From: Prunella strophiata
Taxonomy: Eukaryota; Chordata; Aves; Passeriformes; Prunellidae
Reading direction: 5' to 3'
DNA: 64,000 nt
Assembly (NCBI GenBank): GCA_036583965.1
Contig: JAZBQD010000027.1
Coordinates: 7,975,187-8,039,186, forward strand
Position numbers and translations under genes: made by a program. Of the stretch, positions 24,912-36,910 are shown piece by piece. The notes beneath the pieces were generated by a model. The model was not told the origin of the DNA. It saw only the letters and a list, made by a program, of their open reading frames with translations, and did no database searches. Numbering within the stretch: the first letter of the stretch is position 1; the number at the start of each line of letters is the position of its first letter.

Positions 24912-27900
24912 CTGTTGTCTTCCAAAAAATAATGACCCTGCATTCTGGGGCAAAAGACACATTTTTAAAACTCAGTTGCAAATTTTGTTTCAAGAAGAAC
25001 TTGCAAATCATTCATCGATTTTTCTTGTTCAGAGGGGTAATCTGTTTAGGTCACAATCTCCTAAATCTGATTTTCAGGCATAAAAACTGAAATTCGGGGG
25101 TCAGATTTGGGCCCACCGGTTTGATGGACCCGTAGAGGGCACCAGACACTCATTTTTCAGTGCACTGGCCAGGTGCTTATCCTGTCCTCCACAGTAACTG
25201 TTCAGAGGACTCTGGACTCCTGGGATGAGGAGTGGGAGCTCCACGGAAATAGAATATTTTCATTCTAATCTGAACTGTTGGAATGGTGGGTATTTCAGTT
25301 TCCTGCCTCTTCCAAATTAAATATTGAAATAAAATGTTGGCTTGATCTGAAATTACTTTCTCAAGTATCTGATGAAATAGGGAAAAAATCAGCTAAAATG
25401 TTTTCTTTTCCATTGCAAGATTTCAAACAAGAAATAAAAAATAGTCTTTGACATGAAAAGTCTCTTCACATGGGAAAACACAAGCATTCAATTTGAAAAC
25501 AAAATGAACTGTTTTGACTTCTCCTTTTTTTCCCCTTCTATTACAGAAAATGAAATTAATTTACAGTTTGGTGTCAGTGAATCTGCATTTTTCACCAAAA
25601 AGTTCAAACAGGACACTTCCTCCCCCTCTAGCCCCAGTTGTCTCCAGTCAGGGCTCTCTGGAGGAAGTGTTTCAGTGGCCTTTGTAAAGATCACACCCTG
25701 AGAATCCCATTTCACTATTTACTCACAGGCAGTGCTAAATGAGAGGTAAATGAACGGGAAGAAAACAACCCCCAAAGTGACTCAGTGTCATGTGAGAAGT
25801 GTGCTGTCTGCCAGAACCACAGTCCTGCTCTATTATCACGGTGGTTTATTTAATCTGTGAGTGAACCCTTGATATCATCTAACACATCTGCTCCCATCTT
25901 CCTGCCCATGGCTCTCTGTCCTACAGGCAGAGCCTTTGCTGGGTTTACCTCCACATCTGACTGGGGTAAAGGGGCTCAGGCAGTCCCACCCCAGCAACAG
26001 CCTGGCTCCACCCTATGGGACAGGGACACCTGAAGCACCTTCCAAGACTAAAACACTACACAGAACTGATCCAGGGTTTGCACAAAAGTGGATGTGGCCA
26101 CTTAACAGATGGGATCTAGGAAGTTGCTCTCAGTAAAACGAAATAAATTTGGGAAAGGGAGGGAGGCACACCAGACTTGGAAGTAAGATTATGATCAAAA
26201 TATTGAGGCAATTACTCTCCCTTGGTAACTGTCCAAACTGGTATCCTCAATTCCAGACCCTTCAAGTCTCCTTAAGTTTGAAAACTTTCTTAGTTCAGGC
26301 TTCTCTATTTTCACCAACGTTTACTCCCACTCGTCTCCCATCTTTCAAACAGCTTTTCACTTCTTGTAGCATGGAGGATGCAACATTCACAAGTTTTCAA
26401 TCAACTTTAGTGGAGCTGGATTAAGCCCAAATTCCTGCAGCAACTGGAATTTGTGTGTCTTTCTAAGACCACTTATTTCTTATTGCCTAGGACAGACTTT
26501 GCTCTGCACTCCTTCCCTATTTCTCTTCCTTAAAAGATTAGATTATCCTTAAATAATATGTTTCCCTATTGTTTGGTGTAGCAAACACTCTCTGCTTCCT
26601 GCTTTATACATGGTTTGCATTCTGTGCACATGGCCTAAGAGATCAGTTGTTCTGCCTCAGGGGGCAATTAATCCCCAGCACTGTAATCTGCACAGAGGCA
26701 TTTAATCTTTCAGGAAAGATGCACCTGAAAGGAACTTTCTGAGAAGCACACAGGCTGATAGAAACCACTGAGTAAAGCCAACAGTTTAGCCAGAGGCTGG
26801 GAATCTCCTTTCTGCTCTGATCAAGTTTCCCCAGCAATTAAATGCGGAGCCTTCCAACACAAGTGTTTTTCTAAGGCTGATGAGCAAAAGTCTCAGGGAT
26901 TCAGTTTCAGTACCTCCTCACAGGTCCCTGTTGCATAACTCAGCTTCTCCCATGAGAGGGTCTGCTTTTGCTCCCTCTGCTTGGGAGAATCTTGCCTAGT
27001 ATTGGGCTGACCTTTCCTCAGCCCTCATATAGAAGTCCAGTCCCTATATAGTGGATTTCCAGGGCAGAGACTCTTCCTGTTGCACAAAATCCAAGCAAAC
27101 AGAGGTCCTAATCCATCCTTTGGCTTTGGAAGTGCAACTAAGGCCACAGTCATTTGAAAGCACTTTGATGAGGTAATTACAGAGTGATGCATCCTTCATT
27201 TTGTCACCTTGCTCTGCACCAAAATATTCTGGATTACTTTTTCAGACTTTTCAACTTCAAGATATTCAGACCTTTCTAAGGGAGCCAGTACCAAACCTTT
27301 TGCCAGGGATTTCCCTGGAACTTGGCTGAAATTCCAAAGCTCTCTATTTCTAATTTGGCTTCCTTGACTTCTTTTCCATTTAGGCTGTTCCTACCTGTAT
27401 CCTGAGACAGCTCTACCTTTTTTTGCATATAGGGTTAGTTGAGGACAATGGGAAACAACACAAGAATCCTAATTTTAAAGCAGTAGTGGACAGGCACTAC
27501 AGCCTCTTATGCTCTGCACTTCAGTACCCAGATATGAAGAGAGCAGTCAGATGTGGACCTCATCCTCACCTCTGCACACCCAGCAACACTTCACAGCCAT
27601 TCAGAACTTAGATGTATGATTTAGGAGACTTGTCCAATTTAACTTCCCATGCTGGGAACCACCACACTATGACATCCCTCAAAAGAGATGGCTCATCCAC
27701 CTTCCATTGCTTTCCCTGTTCCCCTTTGTTTTGCTTTGGCCTCAATCAGGAGTTTTCATGTTTTTGCTCAGCTACAGACTCTCAAGCATGGGTGGAAAGG
27801 GAAAGCAGGCAGCCTTGCTTTCCTGATTTATCCATGCTCAGCACATCCTTTTGTTCCCAGTCCACCAGAGCCACAGGCACTGCCTTCAGGCCAGCACAGC

Positions 27901-28711
27901 CCAGCTGCATGCCCCAGCACCCTCTCACACAGCTCCTCTCCAGTGCAAGAACCAGACTCATCCTTCTCCCAGCCTTGCAGTAGAGCTGTGGGTCTCTCCA
28001 GCTGGGTCATGCCCCCAGTGCCTGCAAAGCTGCCCCACTGCACCAGTGCTGGGATAAACCAGCTCCATTTGCAAGGTCTGGTGCCTTTCCTTTGCCTTCC
28101 CTCACCTACAGAACAGCTCTGCCAGGAGTGCAGGTGCAGGGAGCCCTACATTGCAAGAGGTGAGGCTCACAGGTCAGCAGCACACATCAAAAGGGCCACA
28201 TAAAGACCTATATTCAGGGCTGTTTTCAAACCCAGGACACAGGCAGATGGACAAAAAAGACATTAAGTAGATAATAAGTTTTAGGCAAATATTTCTTCTG
28301 AAAATGGCTCCCTGAAAACCCATTGACTTTTCCTGCCAATAATGAGGTTCCTGCTCTAGGCTAAGGGATGTCTGTAATGCATATCACATATGAATATGTT
28401 CAGAATAAGGGGTCTTTAATTCAGCAGCCAGTGCTGGACAAGTATAGGATGAGGTCAGTTTTAACTAAACAAAAGTTAAATCACTTTTGAACTGGTATCA
28501 GACAAAAGCTCATCTTCTAGGAAAAGCAGAAGGAAAAAAAATACAAAAAAAAACAAGGCAAAAACCAATCTATGAGTCATGAAGTTGAAATAGGTTATTC
28601 AGTCACCATGTCCTGCAGCCACATTTCCCCTCCAGTAAAATGGGTTTGAAGTCTGGAATCTCATGAAATATTCGTGACACTGAGCTCAGCAGTATGGACA
28701 CAGAAGAGTTA
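24912..28711. other. Unique non-coding sequence
   Basis: No RNA or transposon recognised. The frame at 27688-28203 (+), 171 codons, is rich in Pro, Ser and His, contains no recognised domain, and overlaps other frames at 27612-27983 and 27851-28057. A donor-like caagag|gtgagg lies at 28153-28164. I treat the frames as chance ones. Confidence 0.5.
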
Positions 28712-29265
28712 CCTTGTCAGACCAGTGTTTTCCATGAAGTCCCACCCATCTCCTGTCTTAGATTGCTGCTGTAGCTCCTTGGACAATGCCAGGGAGTAAT
28801 TGCTGCTGCATAAGAAGTTTCCCCTTCAGCTCCTTCTCTGCATTCCTGTTCTTAGGGTTTTTTTTTTTTTAAAATCGTATTTTGATCCATTCTTTAATTT
28901 ATTATCTCTGTAACTGATTATTTCTCCTTAGTTTCTTCTTTGAACTTTCTTTGTAAAGTACCACTCTTAGGTTTTGTAGGGATGGGAGTGAAGGGTGACA
29001 GTTCTAAATGGGAACAACAGATGTCTTGAGGAAAATAATAAGAGCAGAGAATATATATAGCAACACTTCTGAAACCCCCCAGCCTGCAAGGATTGCCTGA
29101 ACCAGGCTTGGTTGCTTTGTATTTAAACCCCTTTTATATTTTTTTTTTTCCCATGGACTTGTCCAGTCATCCATTGAACCCTTGGAGGTTTTTAGCAAGC
29201 ACCTATTTCACCCAACAAATTGTTCCACATCTTTCTTGTGAACTGGCTATTCTTGAAAAGATCTC
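28712..29265 (-). mobile_element. Ancient CR1 LINE 3' region, diverged
   Basis: Read on +, the piece ttgtcagaccagtgttttcc, atgaagtcc...ctcctgtctta, ...ggacaatgccagggag, and later ccatggacttgtccagtcat, ccattgaaccc...caacaaattgttccacatc, follows in order the reverse complement of a turtle-like CR1 3' region (ggtcagaccaatggtccatctag, cagtatcctgtct, ccaatgccagg, ccatgaatttatctagttc, ttgaaccc, ggagttccacag). The 3' end is near 28712 and the copy extends about 550 bases with a T13 run at 28858-28870 inside. Conserved order over several blocks makes this convincing despite high divergence. Confidence 0.7.
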
Positions 29266-29819
29266 CTAATACCATATTACACTTCTTAAATGTTTAGTAG
29301 CTGAATTCCTGGTAGACTCTTTGATAGATCTAATATGCACACTGTGAGTAGGATACAGAACCTGTATCCTGAACTCTGGCTGTAAGATATTTCAGGTGAA
29401 AGTTGACCTAAATGTAATTACTGATGGCTGTATTAGTATAATTTCTTTTTTAATCATCTGAAGGAAAATTACCTGTCTTTATTAGAAGAAATACAACTGA
29501 ATATCCATGAAGAACTGGTAACATTTTAAAAGTTTGTAGGTTTGAATCAACCTTCAACAGGTATTAGCTACTCTGAGAAAGTTTTAGAGGTCCAGACTGT
29601 ACCCTGAGAAAATAATAGGACAACTCCAGTTCCAGAAAGTTATTGCAAGAAATCAGGGAACAAAATGAAAGCATAAAGAAAATAAAAGGGAATAAAGAGG
29701 GCTGAAGTGTACATTTAACTGGCTGACTCCTCTCCTCATCTCCCAGTATCGTGAACAGCAATAAATCAAAAGCAAACATTTAATTGCCTCCAAAATAAAG
29801 CAGGATGGAATCAATGTTC
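29266..29819. other. Unique AT-rich sequence
   Basis: No gene or repeat recognised. It sits between the old CR1 copy and the CpG-retaining patch that follows. Confidence 0.55.
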
Positions 29820-30465
29820 AATTCGAGCTTTAGGCAGAGGCTTCCACGGCTCTTTTATTTTAGTTGCTTTGCTCACTGGTAAAAGATACCTTCAGGAGCT
29901 CCTCCCCAGCACACTGTCCTTAGGGATCCCAGGGGAGAACAATGCAGTGATTTTTATCAGTCCTCCCTCAGCGCATTGCAACTGTAGGAAAGGATTGGCT
30001 TCCCTGGCAAAAAGCGAGGAGTGTCCTGCACCTCGGCCCTGAATCCAGCCCTGAGTGAGTCAGTGCAAAGGCAGACTGTGAATCACTGCACCCTGGGTTG
30101 CACAACTCGGCTTCTGGGGAGGCAGGAATACAGCCCCCGGGGAAAAGGAGCAGCCAAACAGCCTGAAAAGTAAAAGTCACCTGCAGGGACTACAATCCAG
30201 AAACCCCAAACTGAACTCCACAAGATTTTCATCAGCGTTTCCAAAGGAGAGGTTAGCAAACTGTGGATTGAAATGTGAAATCATTGGGCAAACTGACTGA
30301 ACCACAAAATGAGTAACTTCCTCCGTGAGCTCCCCCCGGAGGGGTCGGGATTGCTTTAAGGTGCACGGCCTCTGTGATGTAAATTGTCTTGAACCCTAAG
30401 AGGTTTTGCAGATTTACATGATAAGGAACTGTTTTCTCCCCCAACTATTAAGCACGACTGTGGGG
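29820..30465. promoter_or_regulatory. CpG-retaining patch, possible regulatory element
   Basis: I count about 13 CpG dinucleotides in roughly 640 bases, against very few in most of the window. It contains a TGAGTCA AP-1-type site at about 30056-30062 and a GC-rich knot ctccccccggaggggtcggg near 30330. It is too weak to be a classical CpG island. A hypomethylated enhancer or distal promoter would look like this; retained CpG could also be chance. No TATA box or linked exon was recognised. Confidence 0.3.
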
Positions 30466-33400
30466 GAGAGATTGAGTGGGAAGGAATGAAGGAAAACAGA
30501 AACAGAAAGCTGGAAAGAAGCTGTAGGGAAAGAAGATTCTTGCAACACACTGATAGATGAGATTGAAAGTCAGTGGGGTAAAGGGAGCAAGAGCAGGATT
30601 TGGGCAGGATTATTGCAAAAGGAACTGCAAGTGGATATTGCACCTGGAGCTGCTCAAGCCTGATGCCAATCTACCAATAGGTGTTTTCACCCATGGCACC
30701 CATGTACAGAAGAGAGCTACCAGGTAGTTATGGAACAAAACAAACACAGTCCTGACTTTCTAGAACATTTCTCCACATATCAGAAATCATAAATCCAGAT
30801 GGTTCTGGAGCTAGTGATAATGTCTTTGGATTTAAAAGGACTTGGTGGATTTTTCTTCCATGAATTTTGCCCAATTTTTTTGCCCTTACACAAACCTTTC
30901 ACTTCTATGGAATCACATGGCAAGGAGTTCCATTATTTAATCAAATATTTAATTAAGCAGAGGTGCTCCTTCACCCAGGAATGGTGCTTTGGCCAGATCC
31001 TGCAATGTGGGAGTTGTCTGAGAGAACCCAAGGACCTTTTGAATCTGGATAACCAAGAAAAAAGGGCTACAGGGACTTCCAGGGACTGGAAAGTTCAGGG
31101 GAGCAGAACAGAAGTTCTTCATGGTGACAGGAACAAGAGCAGTCTAGGGAGCAGAGTACATAAGTAAAGCTTTAGGAGTTGGAGGCCATTTTCAGACACC
31201 TCAAATATTCATAGAAACAGATGAATCAGCATGAGACCACATCTACAAATGCAGTAGTGATGTGAGGATAGAGAATAATCTGTGCCTCAGGCTTTCTTCC
31301 CACAAAGGAGAAACAAGTCAAGCCTGGGAGCATGGAGTGGCTGAAAGGGTAAGATGAAGACAGGAGATAAATGGATGTGGGGAACTACTAACATTCAGTG
31401 AGGAGAAAATGAGCAGAAGGTTGACATGGAAGTGATTTCTTTGTGTCTGAAGGAAATTTTCAGTTCTTTCAAGGGAGCATTTTTCACCTCCTATTCCTCC
31501 AGAATTCCTTCTGTCACAACAGAAAGCTTCATTCTCTTCATGTTCTCAATGGTGCAACTGCCTCCAGATCAGCAAACTTACATGAATGGAAGACAGCAGA
31601 ATGAATCCCAGGGCTGGAAGAAGAAAACTCCTTCATCATGAGTCCCTCAGTGCAGCATGTGAGAAGGCTCTTTCCTTTTAGCCTTGGAGAGGATATCAAA
31701 TTGCTTTTAATGTTGCATCTATCAGTGCTGGGCCACAAGACATTTGTTTGCTTCAGGTGTCATGGGAGCTGAAAAATCTTTTTGCAGGGAATGATATTAT
31801 CCCTCTAAAGCCTTATCTTAAGGAAAACATACACCATCTTGCAGGGAAGCCTCTCCCAGTTGCATTTTAACTGAACAGGAGGTTCCTTTCCTGCCATATC
31901 TGTTAGCACAGGAATATCTGCACACACACATCCACACTGCACTTTAGCAACCAAAGAATGCAAAGCCCTCCTCAGCTGGGCTGGGGGAGGGAGGCAGCCA
32001 GGGGAAGAAGGCTTCCCATGCCATTCCAGCTTTGAGACATCCCTGGAGCCAAGGGGTAACTACACAAAAGCCAAATATGTTGGTTGTGAACTGCTGCCAG
32101 CTGGAGGCCTCTGTGTCAGCAGGGCCAAGCCCCCCCATCCTCCAGCCACCACCCTGGAGCATCTCACTGCCCGATGCTGCAAAAGGGATAACACATCTGC
32201 TGGCCTGAGGATCCTAAACCCTGCCCTGAGAGAAACCTTACTGGGATTTTTACAGGGCAGTAGAGTGTACTGCTGTGGGCCATGGCCTTGGGAATGGGAG
32301 AGAAAGTAGCTCCTGCCTTACTGATGCTGCCAGAGAGGGAAGGGATGGATTCTGTACTCTGAGATAGGGACAGAAGAGGTTCAAATTACTGGTAGATTTT
32401 GGAAAGCTTTTTAAGTGGTCTCTTCAAAGGGTGTGTTTCTTGTCCTAACTCTGATGGCGTCAAAGAATATTTCAAAGGGGGTATTGTTTGAGCACTTTCA
32501 GATGTCTCACCTTTAATGTCTCTGAGCTTCTGCTCCTCCAGTATAAATGGAATTCCCTGCCTTGCCTGTGATTTACTCTATAGGGGAAACTTTTACCCTC
32601 TGGAAGACTCCCACAGCCCCTGAGATTGTAAGAAGCAGGATAAATAATCACACCAAGAGTGTCTCTTGAAGTCCAAATGTTGTGGTTGTTAAAAATTGAA
32701 TTCTTAGGTTGTTAGCACAGTTCTGCAATAAACTGCTGAATTCCCTTATGCCATTATTCTCTCTGTTACTGTTTATGTTTTCCAGTATTTGTTTTCTATG
32801 GAAGAACTTTTTTCAAAACACATTTTCATTATAAAATGTTCACTGTTTTTACTCATTGCTATCCAATTTCATTCTAAAGAAAACAAAAATTTAAGTAGAA
32901 AAATGATTGTGGCTCACAAGAAAATCTCTGAAGTCAAGATACAATGAACTAGTAAAAAGGTCAATGTCACTATCATGTTTCCAGCTCATCTGGGCACAGT
33001 TATCTCTGCTTAGGTTTGTACAGCAGCTTGCTCAGTGCTAGAGCTTGTCTGAGGTTTGTGGGCTTCCCTTTTAGACAAACAGAAGTAGTAATACAAAATC
33101 CAGCAGCATGAGTTCAGCCCTGTTGCCAAAGACCCCCACTCCTCATCCCTTCCAAACCCGGAGGAAATCCATCGATTACATGCTGTTTTTTTGAAGTCAG
33201 CAGTTTTGGGTGGTTTTGAACTGGGGGGCCTCTTCTAAAGCAAACATAAATCAGCACATATGTATACACCCTCCTGCACACACAAACCCCATACATCATT
33301 TTAGTAAAACTTACCAAAACAAGGAGTCCAATGCTCTCAGAGAATTCACCTCTGTAAGAAGAGGAAGAGAACAGTGTCAGAGACACAAGTCATCTCTACT

Positions 33401-34010
33401 ACCAGAAGTCTAAAATTTTGTGGTCATAAGGATGGCATAGAAACATGGCTATAAAGCCAGCATTTGGAAGCAAGGGTGTTTGCATGGCTAATGTGGCTAA
33501 AGAAGGAACAGTCAGTGTTAGATGGCAGCAGGGACAAATATCATAAAGAAAATTCTGGCCTTTAGAAGATTTGAAAGGGACTGTGGCAGCTTAGGACAAG
33601 TGTTCCTGCCTTCCCTGCCTCCTACTTGAATATCTTGCTGGAAAACAGGAGGTGGGGTATCAGGCAGAGGGAAATGTGTCATTTACTGGCACTGCTTCCT
33701 TCCCCTGCACTCCCAAAGCTGCTGTGGTTTTACTCACAGGCCCGCTGAAGGTAGGAGGAATCCCATACCCAGTCTGGAAACACCAGTAAGGAATGAAGCA
33801 GAGAAACCCTGCCCCTGAGCTCAGCCAGTGGGCTATAAGCAGAGTTACTGTGGCCACTGCACAACAGCACAGATCCTTCTGTTCCTGCACAACAGCATCT
33901 TACCTCATCCATCAGCCAAGGCTTGGACTGCAACATGACTAGAAGCTTCTAGACACAATATTTTTCACATTTTGGGTCAGGTTTCTTTTGGGGTAGCTGG
34001 TTGTACACTC
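30466..34010. other. Unique non-coding sequence
   Basis: No gene, RNA or confident transposon. A G-rich stretch at 31978-32004 has four G runs, but one loop is 9 bases, so quadruplex formation is uncertain. The 122-codon frame at 30799-31167 (+) has no recognised domain. Confidence 0.55.
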
Positions 34011-34045
34011 AAAAAAAAAAAAAAGAAAAAAAAGAAAAAAAAAAA
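34011..34045 (+). repeat. A-rich low-complexity tract
   Basis: About 35 bases of A broken by two single G residues. It produces a spurious Phe/Leu-rich frame on the minus strand. Confidence 0.9.
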
Positions 34046-36649
34046 CCCAAAACATTTGTTGCATTTTACATCCCAGAGTGGCCTGAATCAGAACAGCATT
34101 CTCCAACATTCCAACCCTTCTCTCAGTGCTGTACTGTGGCACTGATCCCTTTCCTAGAGATACTAGGATAAGACAGCAGTTGGTGACTGGCTCCTCTTTC
34201 TGAGGGATTAGAAAGATCTCCATTTCTTTGCATTGTGACAGAACATTTTGCCTTGGGCTTTCTGGGTTTTTGGTGCAATCCTAAGGCTAAGTGCTACTTT
34301 AAAAACAGCAACAACAAAAAAGTATTTTTCTGGCATTCATTTCTAGAAGAAATGAGAAGAGCCCAATTTCATATGCATGACTTCAATAGGTCCAGTAAAA
34401 TCTATTCCTTGTATACAACCTAATGCTCTTGCCATAAATTCAGATTTGTTCATGACCACAACAAAGCCCTTCAATGGTTGAGGAAGATCATTACAGGATT
34501 TTCCTTGTTATTACAGCCCAGCAGAGAAAGCGGTTTCAGCACAGCTGACAGAAGTTTCCATCTAGCAAACTCTGCAGATGGGTCACAGGCTTCCAAAAAG
34601 TGTATCAGTCAGAGATGAATTGGATTAAAGATAATCTGCAATGTGAAATCCTGTTAGAAAAGGGGTTTCCACCGCTTCCAGAGCTGAAACTCTCCTGGAC
34701 TGAAAAAAGGCAGCTGATGTTTGTTTTCACAGCTGTGCAGAGTGAGAGGTGTGTGTGTGCGTGCTGGGGAACAACACATATGGTGACCATGTGACACGAC
34801 CCACAACCAGATGAAAGAAAACTGTCCAATATCTCCAGCAGCGTGGTTCAAATTCCACTTCAACCAAATTGGCGGGCGTGACAAATGCCAGCTAGTCCTT
34901 CTTCCCTACATTGATTTAGGAGGCAAAGTACTCTGTTTGATCACCTGCATGCTGTGGTTTTCATCTACTCCTAAAATTTTTGGGACACCAAATAGGGAAA
35001 AGCTGCTGGTTGTTAAATCATATCATTGCTTCTCCAGTTCAGGATTCTTGCTCTTCCTCCTCCCTTTTAAAAAATGGTGGGTTTTTTTCCTTCAAGGTTT
35101 ATGCCATTGTGGCAGCTCAGGGAAATGCAACTCTGTGTTCCTGCAGAAGAGGAGGGTGATGCAGCACCAGAAAATTCACCATCAGGGGACAGGACAGAAG
35201 CCCAGACTGGAGCAGAAAGAATCTGACACAAACACAGACAGGTACAGAAAGGGACTGGACGAATTCAGGGAAGAGAAATCCACCTACAGCTATTAACTAA
35301 AAAAAGTGACCTCTGCTCTTAGACCTCTGCTGTAAGGGACTGAGGGGAAAGAATTGCCCAGCCCATGCTGTCTGCATTACCATTAATTCTGAGTGATAGA
35401 CAGGCTTAGGGCTCTCCCTGATCCACCACTGCCACTGGAGTTGGAGCTTCTTCAGCAACTTCTACATACAAACTGCAACCATACAAATAATTATGGTCTT
35501 CTTTTACTTTCATCAATAACACTGGTGACTCCTTCATGCCCATATGGGACTCCCAAATATTACTGTGTCCAGAGGAAAAGATGGTTCCTCCTGCCAACCA
35601 ATCCATGGATGACACAAGTGCTGAAATATACCAACACCAGTAGCACACATCCTTTTAACATGCTTTATCTTAGGTCAGTTTTACTATTGGGGAGTCCTTG
35701 CTGTGTTTATTCCTTATCCCTGTCTGCCTATGATAGGTCACAAATTATTCATGCTGTTGCATGATGCTTGGGAGTGGCAGCATCAATCCTGTTCTACTGA
35801 GGTGGGAATTTAGTGAGTTACAGTTCAAAACCTTTCTTCTGTAACTGGCCTTGTTTGTGGCTATGGACAGATCTGTTCCCTTCCCATGCTTGGGCTGACC
35901 CAGGCATGTCCCACAATATCCAGGTGCCCAACAAACAGTGTTTGCTCAGGATCTGGGGTCAGCTGTGGTACATGAGGCATCACACAATAAAGACTCAATG
36001 CTGGACAAGTCAGTCTGCTCCTGCAGTAATACACTTTGCATCACTGGTAACTCTTCACTGAGTTATGTAGCTTCACTTGAATTTCTAAAACTGACCTAGG
36101 AAACTCCTTCAAGTACAATATCTTTTCATGAAGTTCCAGGTGGACTTGCCAAGAACACTAGGAAAGGCATGAGGACTGTTTTGCTTCCCAGTCTGTTAAT
36201 GTAAAATATTGAAATACAATTGTCTCAGCAAGGGAAGGATCTTAAGATGCTTACTAAGAGCAGATGATACAGTCCAAGCTGAGGAGACACCCCCTCTCAG
36301 TTCGACTGTCAACTTTCTTGTCAGCTTTCTGTGGACAAACAACCCAGCAAAAGCCCTGACCAAGAAGCTGGAGAAGCTTGTTGAGTTATTGTGGAGTGGC
36401 TTTCCCAGGTGCTGCTCTGTTTGCATGTGTTCTAAAACATTCAGGGCAGAAATCTTAACAGAAGGATCAGTGGAATTAAATGAGATTAATATTTCACACT
36501 GATGATGGTAGAAAGTGTCTTGGTTGTTCCAAATCTCTGCTTTGAGGCGACCTCAGAAGCAAATGGTTTTGTGGATTGTCCAGCAGTTAGTGCTTCCACC
36601 CTGCCTTGAATGAAACCTGTTCACACAGGAACCCCTTAGGCTTTATTCA
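34046..36649. other. Mostly unique non-coding sequence
   Basis: Besides the zinc-finger-like remnant, nothing is recognised. A small cluster of CpGs lies at about 34760-34880. A faint MIR-like phrase at 36560-36620 (cagcagttagtgcttccacc) is too weak to call. Confidence 0.5.
35126..35203 (+). pseudogene. Possible degenerate C2H2 zinc-finger remnant
   Basis: In the frame opened at 34811 the residues CNSVFLQKRRVMQHQKIH give C-X12-H-X3-H with Phe at C+4 and a hydrophobic residue (Val) at C+10, the spacing of a classical C2H2 finger. They are followed by HQGTGQKP, close to the TGEKP linker but with extra residues. The first Cys of the CX2-4C pair is missing at the right distance; the nearest preceding Cys is six residues back. 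No second finger is seen on either side. It may be a decayed fragment of a zinc-finger gene or a coincidence. Confidence 0.25.
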
Positions 36650-36910
36650 AATTCTTAAGCTGACTTTTTAAAGGAGCAGAAAACCACCTATAATGAATAC
36701 TTGGTTAAATTAAAAATTACTTTTGTTGATCGGAAACCTTTTGCTACCCACTTAAGATTGGCATTACCAGAAATTTATTTATGTAAACCTGTCCACACAG
36801 GCTTTACATTAAATCCATTAGGGGAATAATCATCCCTTTAATTCAATCAGCTCGGTGTTGATTGCAAACCAACAACCATTAAGTGACTGCAAATAGCCTA
36901 TAGTTCTGTC
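36650..36910. promoter_or_regulatory. Possible conserved non-coding element
   Basis: A repeat-free, AT-rich, complex segment with dense homeodomain-like cores (cctttaattcaatcag, ccattaagtgactgc), a retained CpG in gatcggaaacc and agctcggtgttg, and a small inverted pair cctgtccacacagg. It resembles known vertebrate enhancer-type conserved elements in texture. This is an inference from texture only. Confidence 0.22.

Noticed and set aside
27688..28203. 171-codon Pro/Ser-rich open frame
   Set aside because: Overlaps frames in other phases, has no domain, and the composition follows local C-rich DNA. The donor-like site at 28153-28164 alone is not enough.
34844..34856. Pol III B-box-like ggttcaaattcc
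   Set aside because: No A box upstream and no foldable tRNA-like structure.
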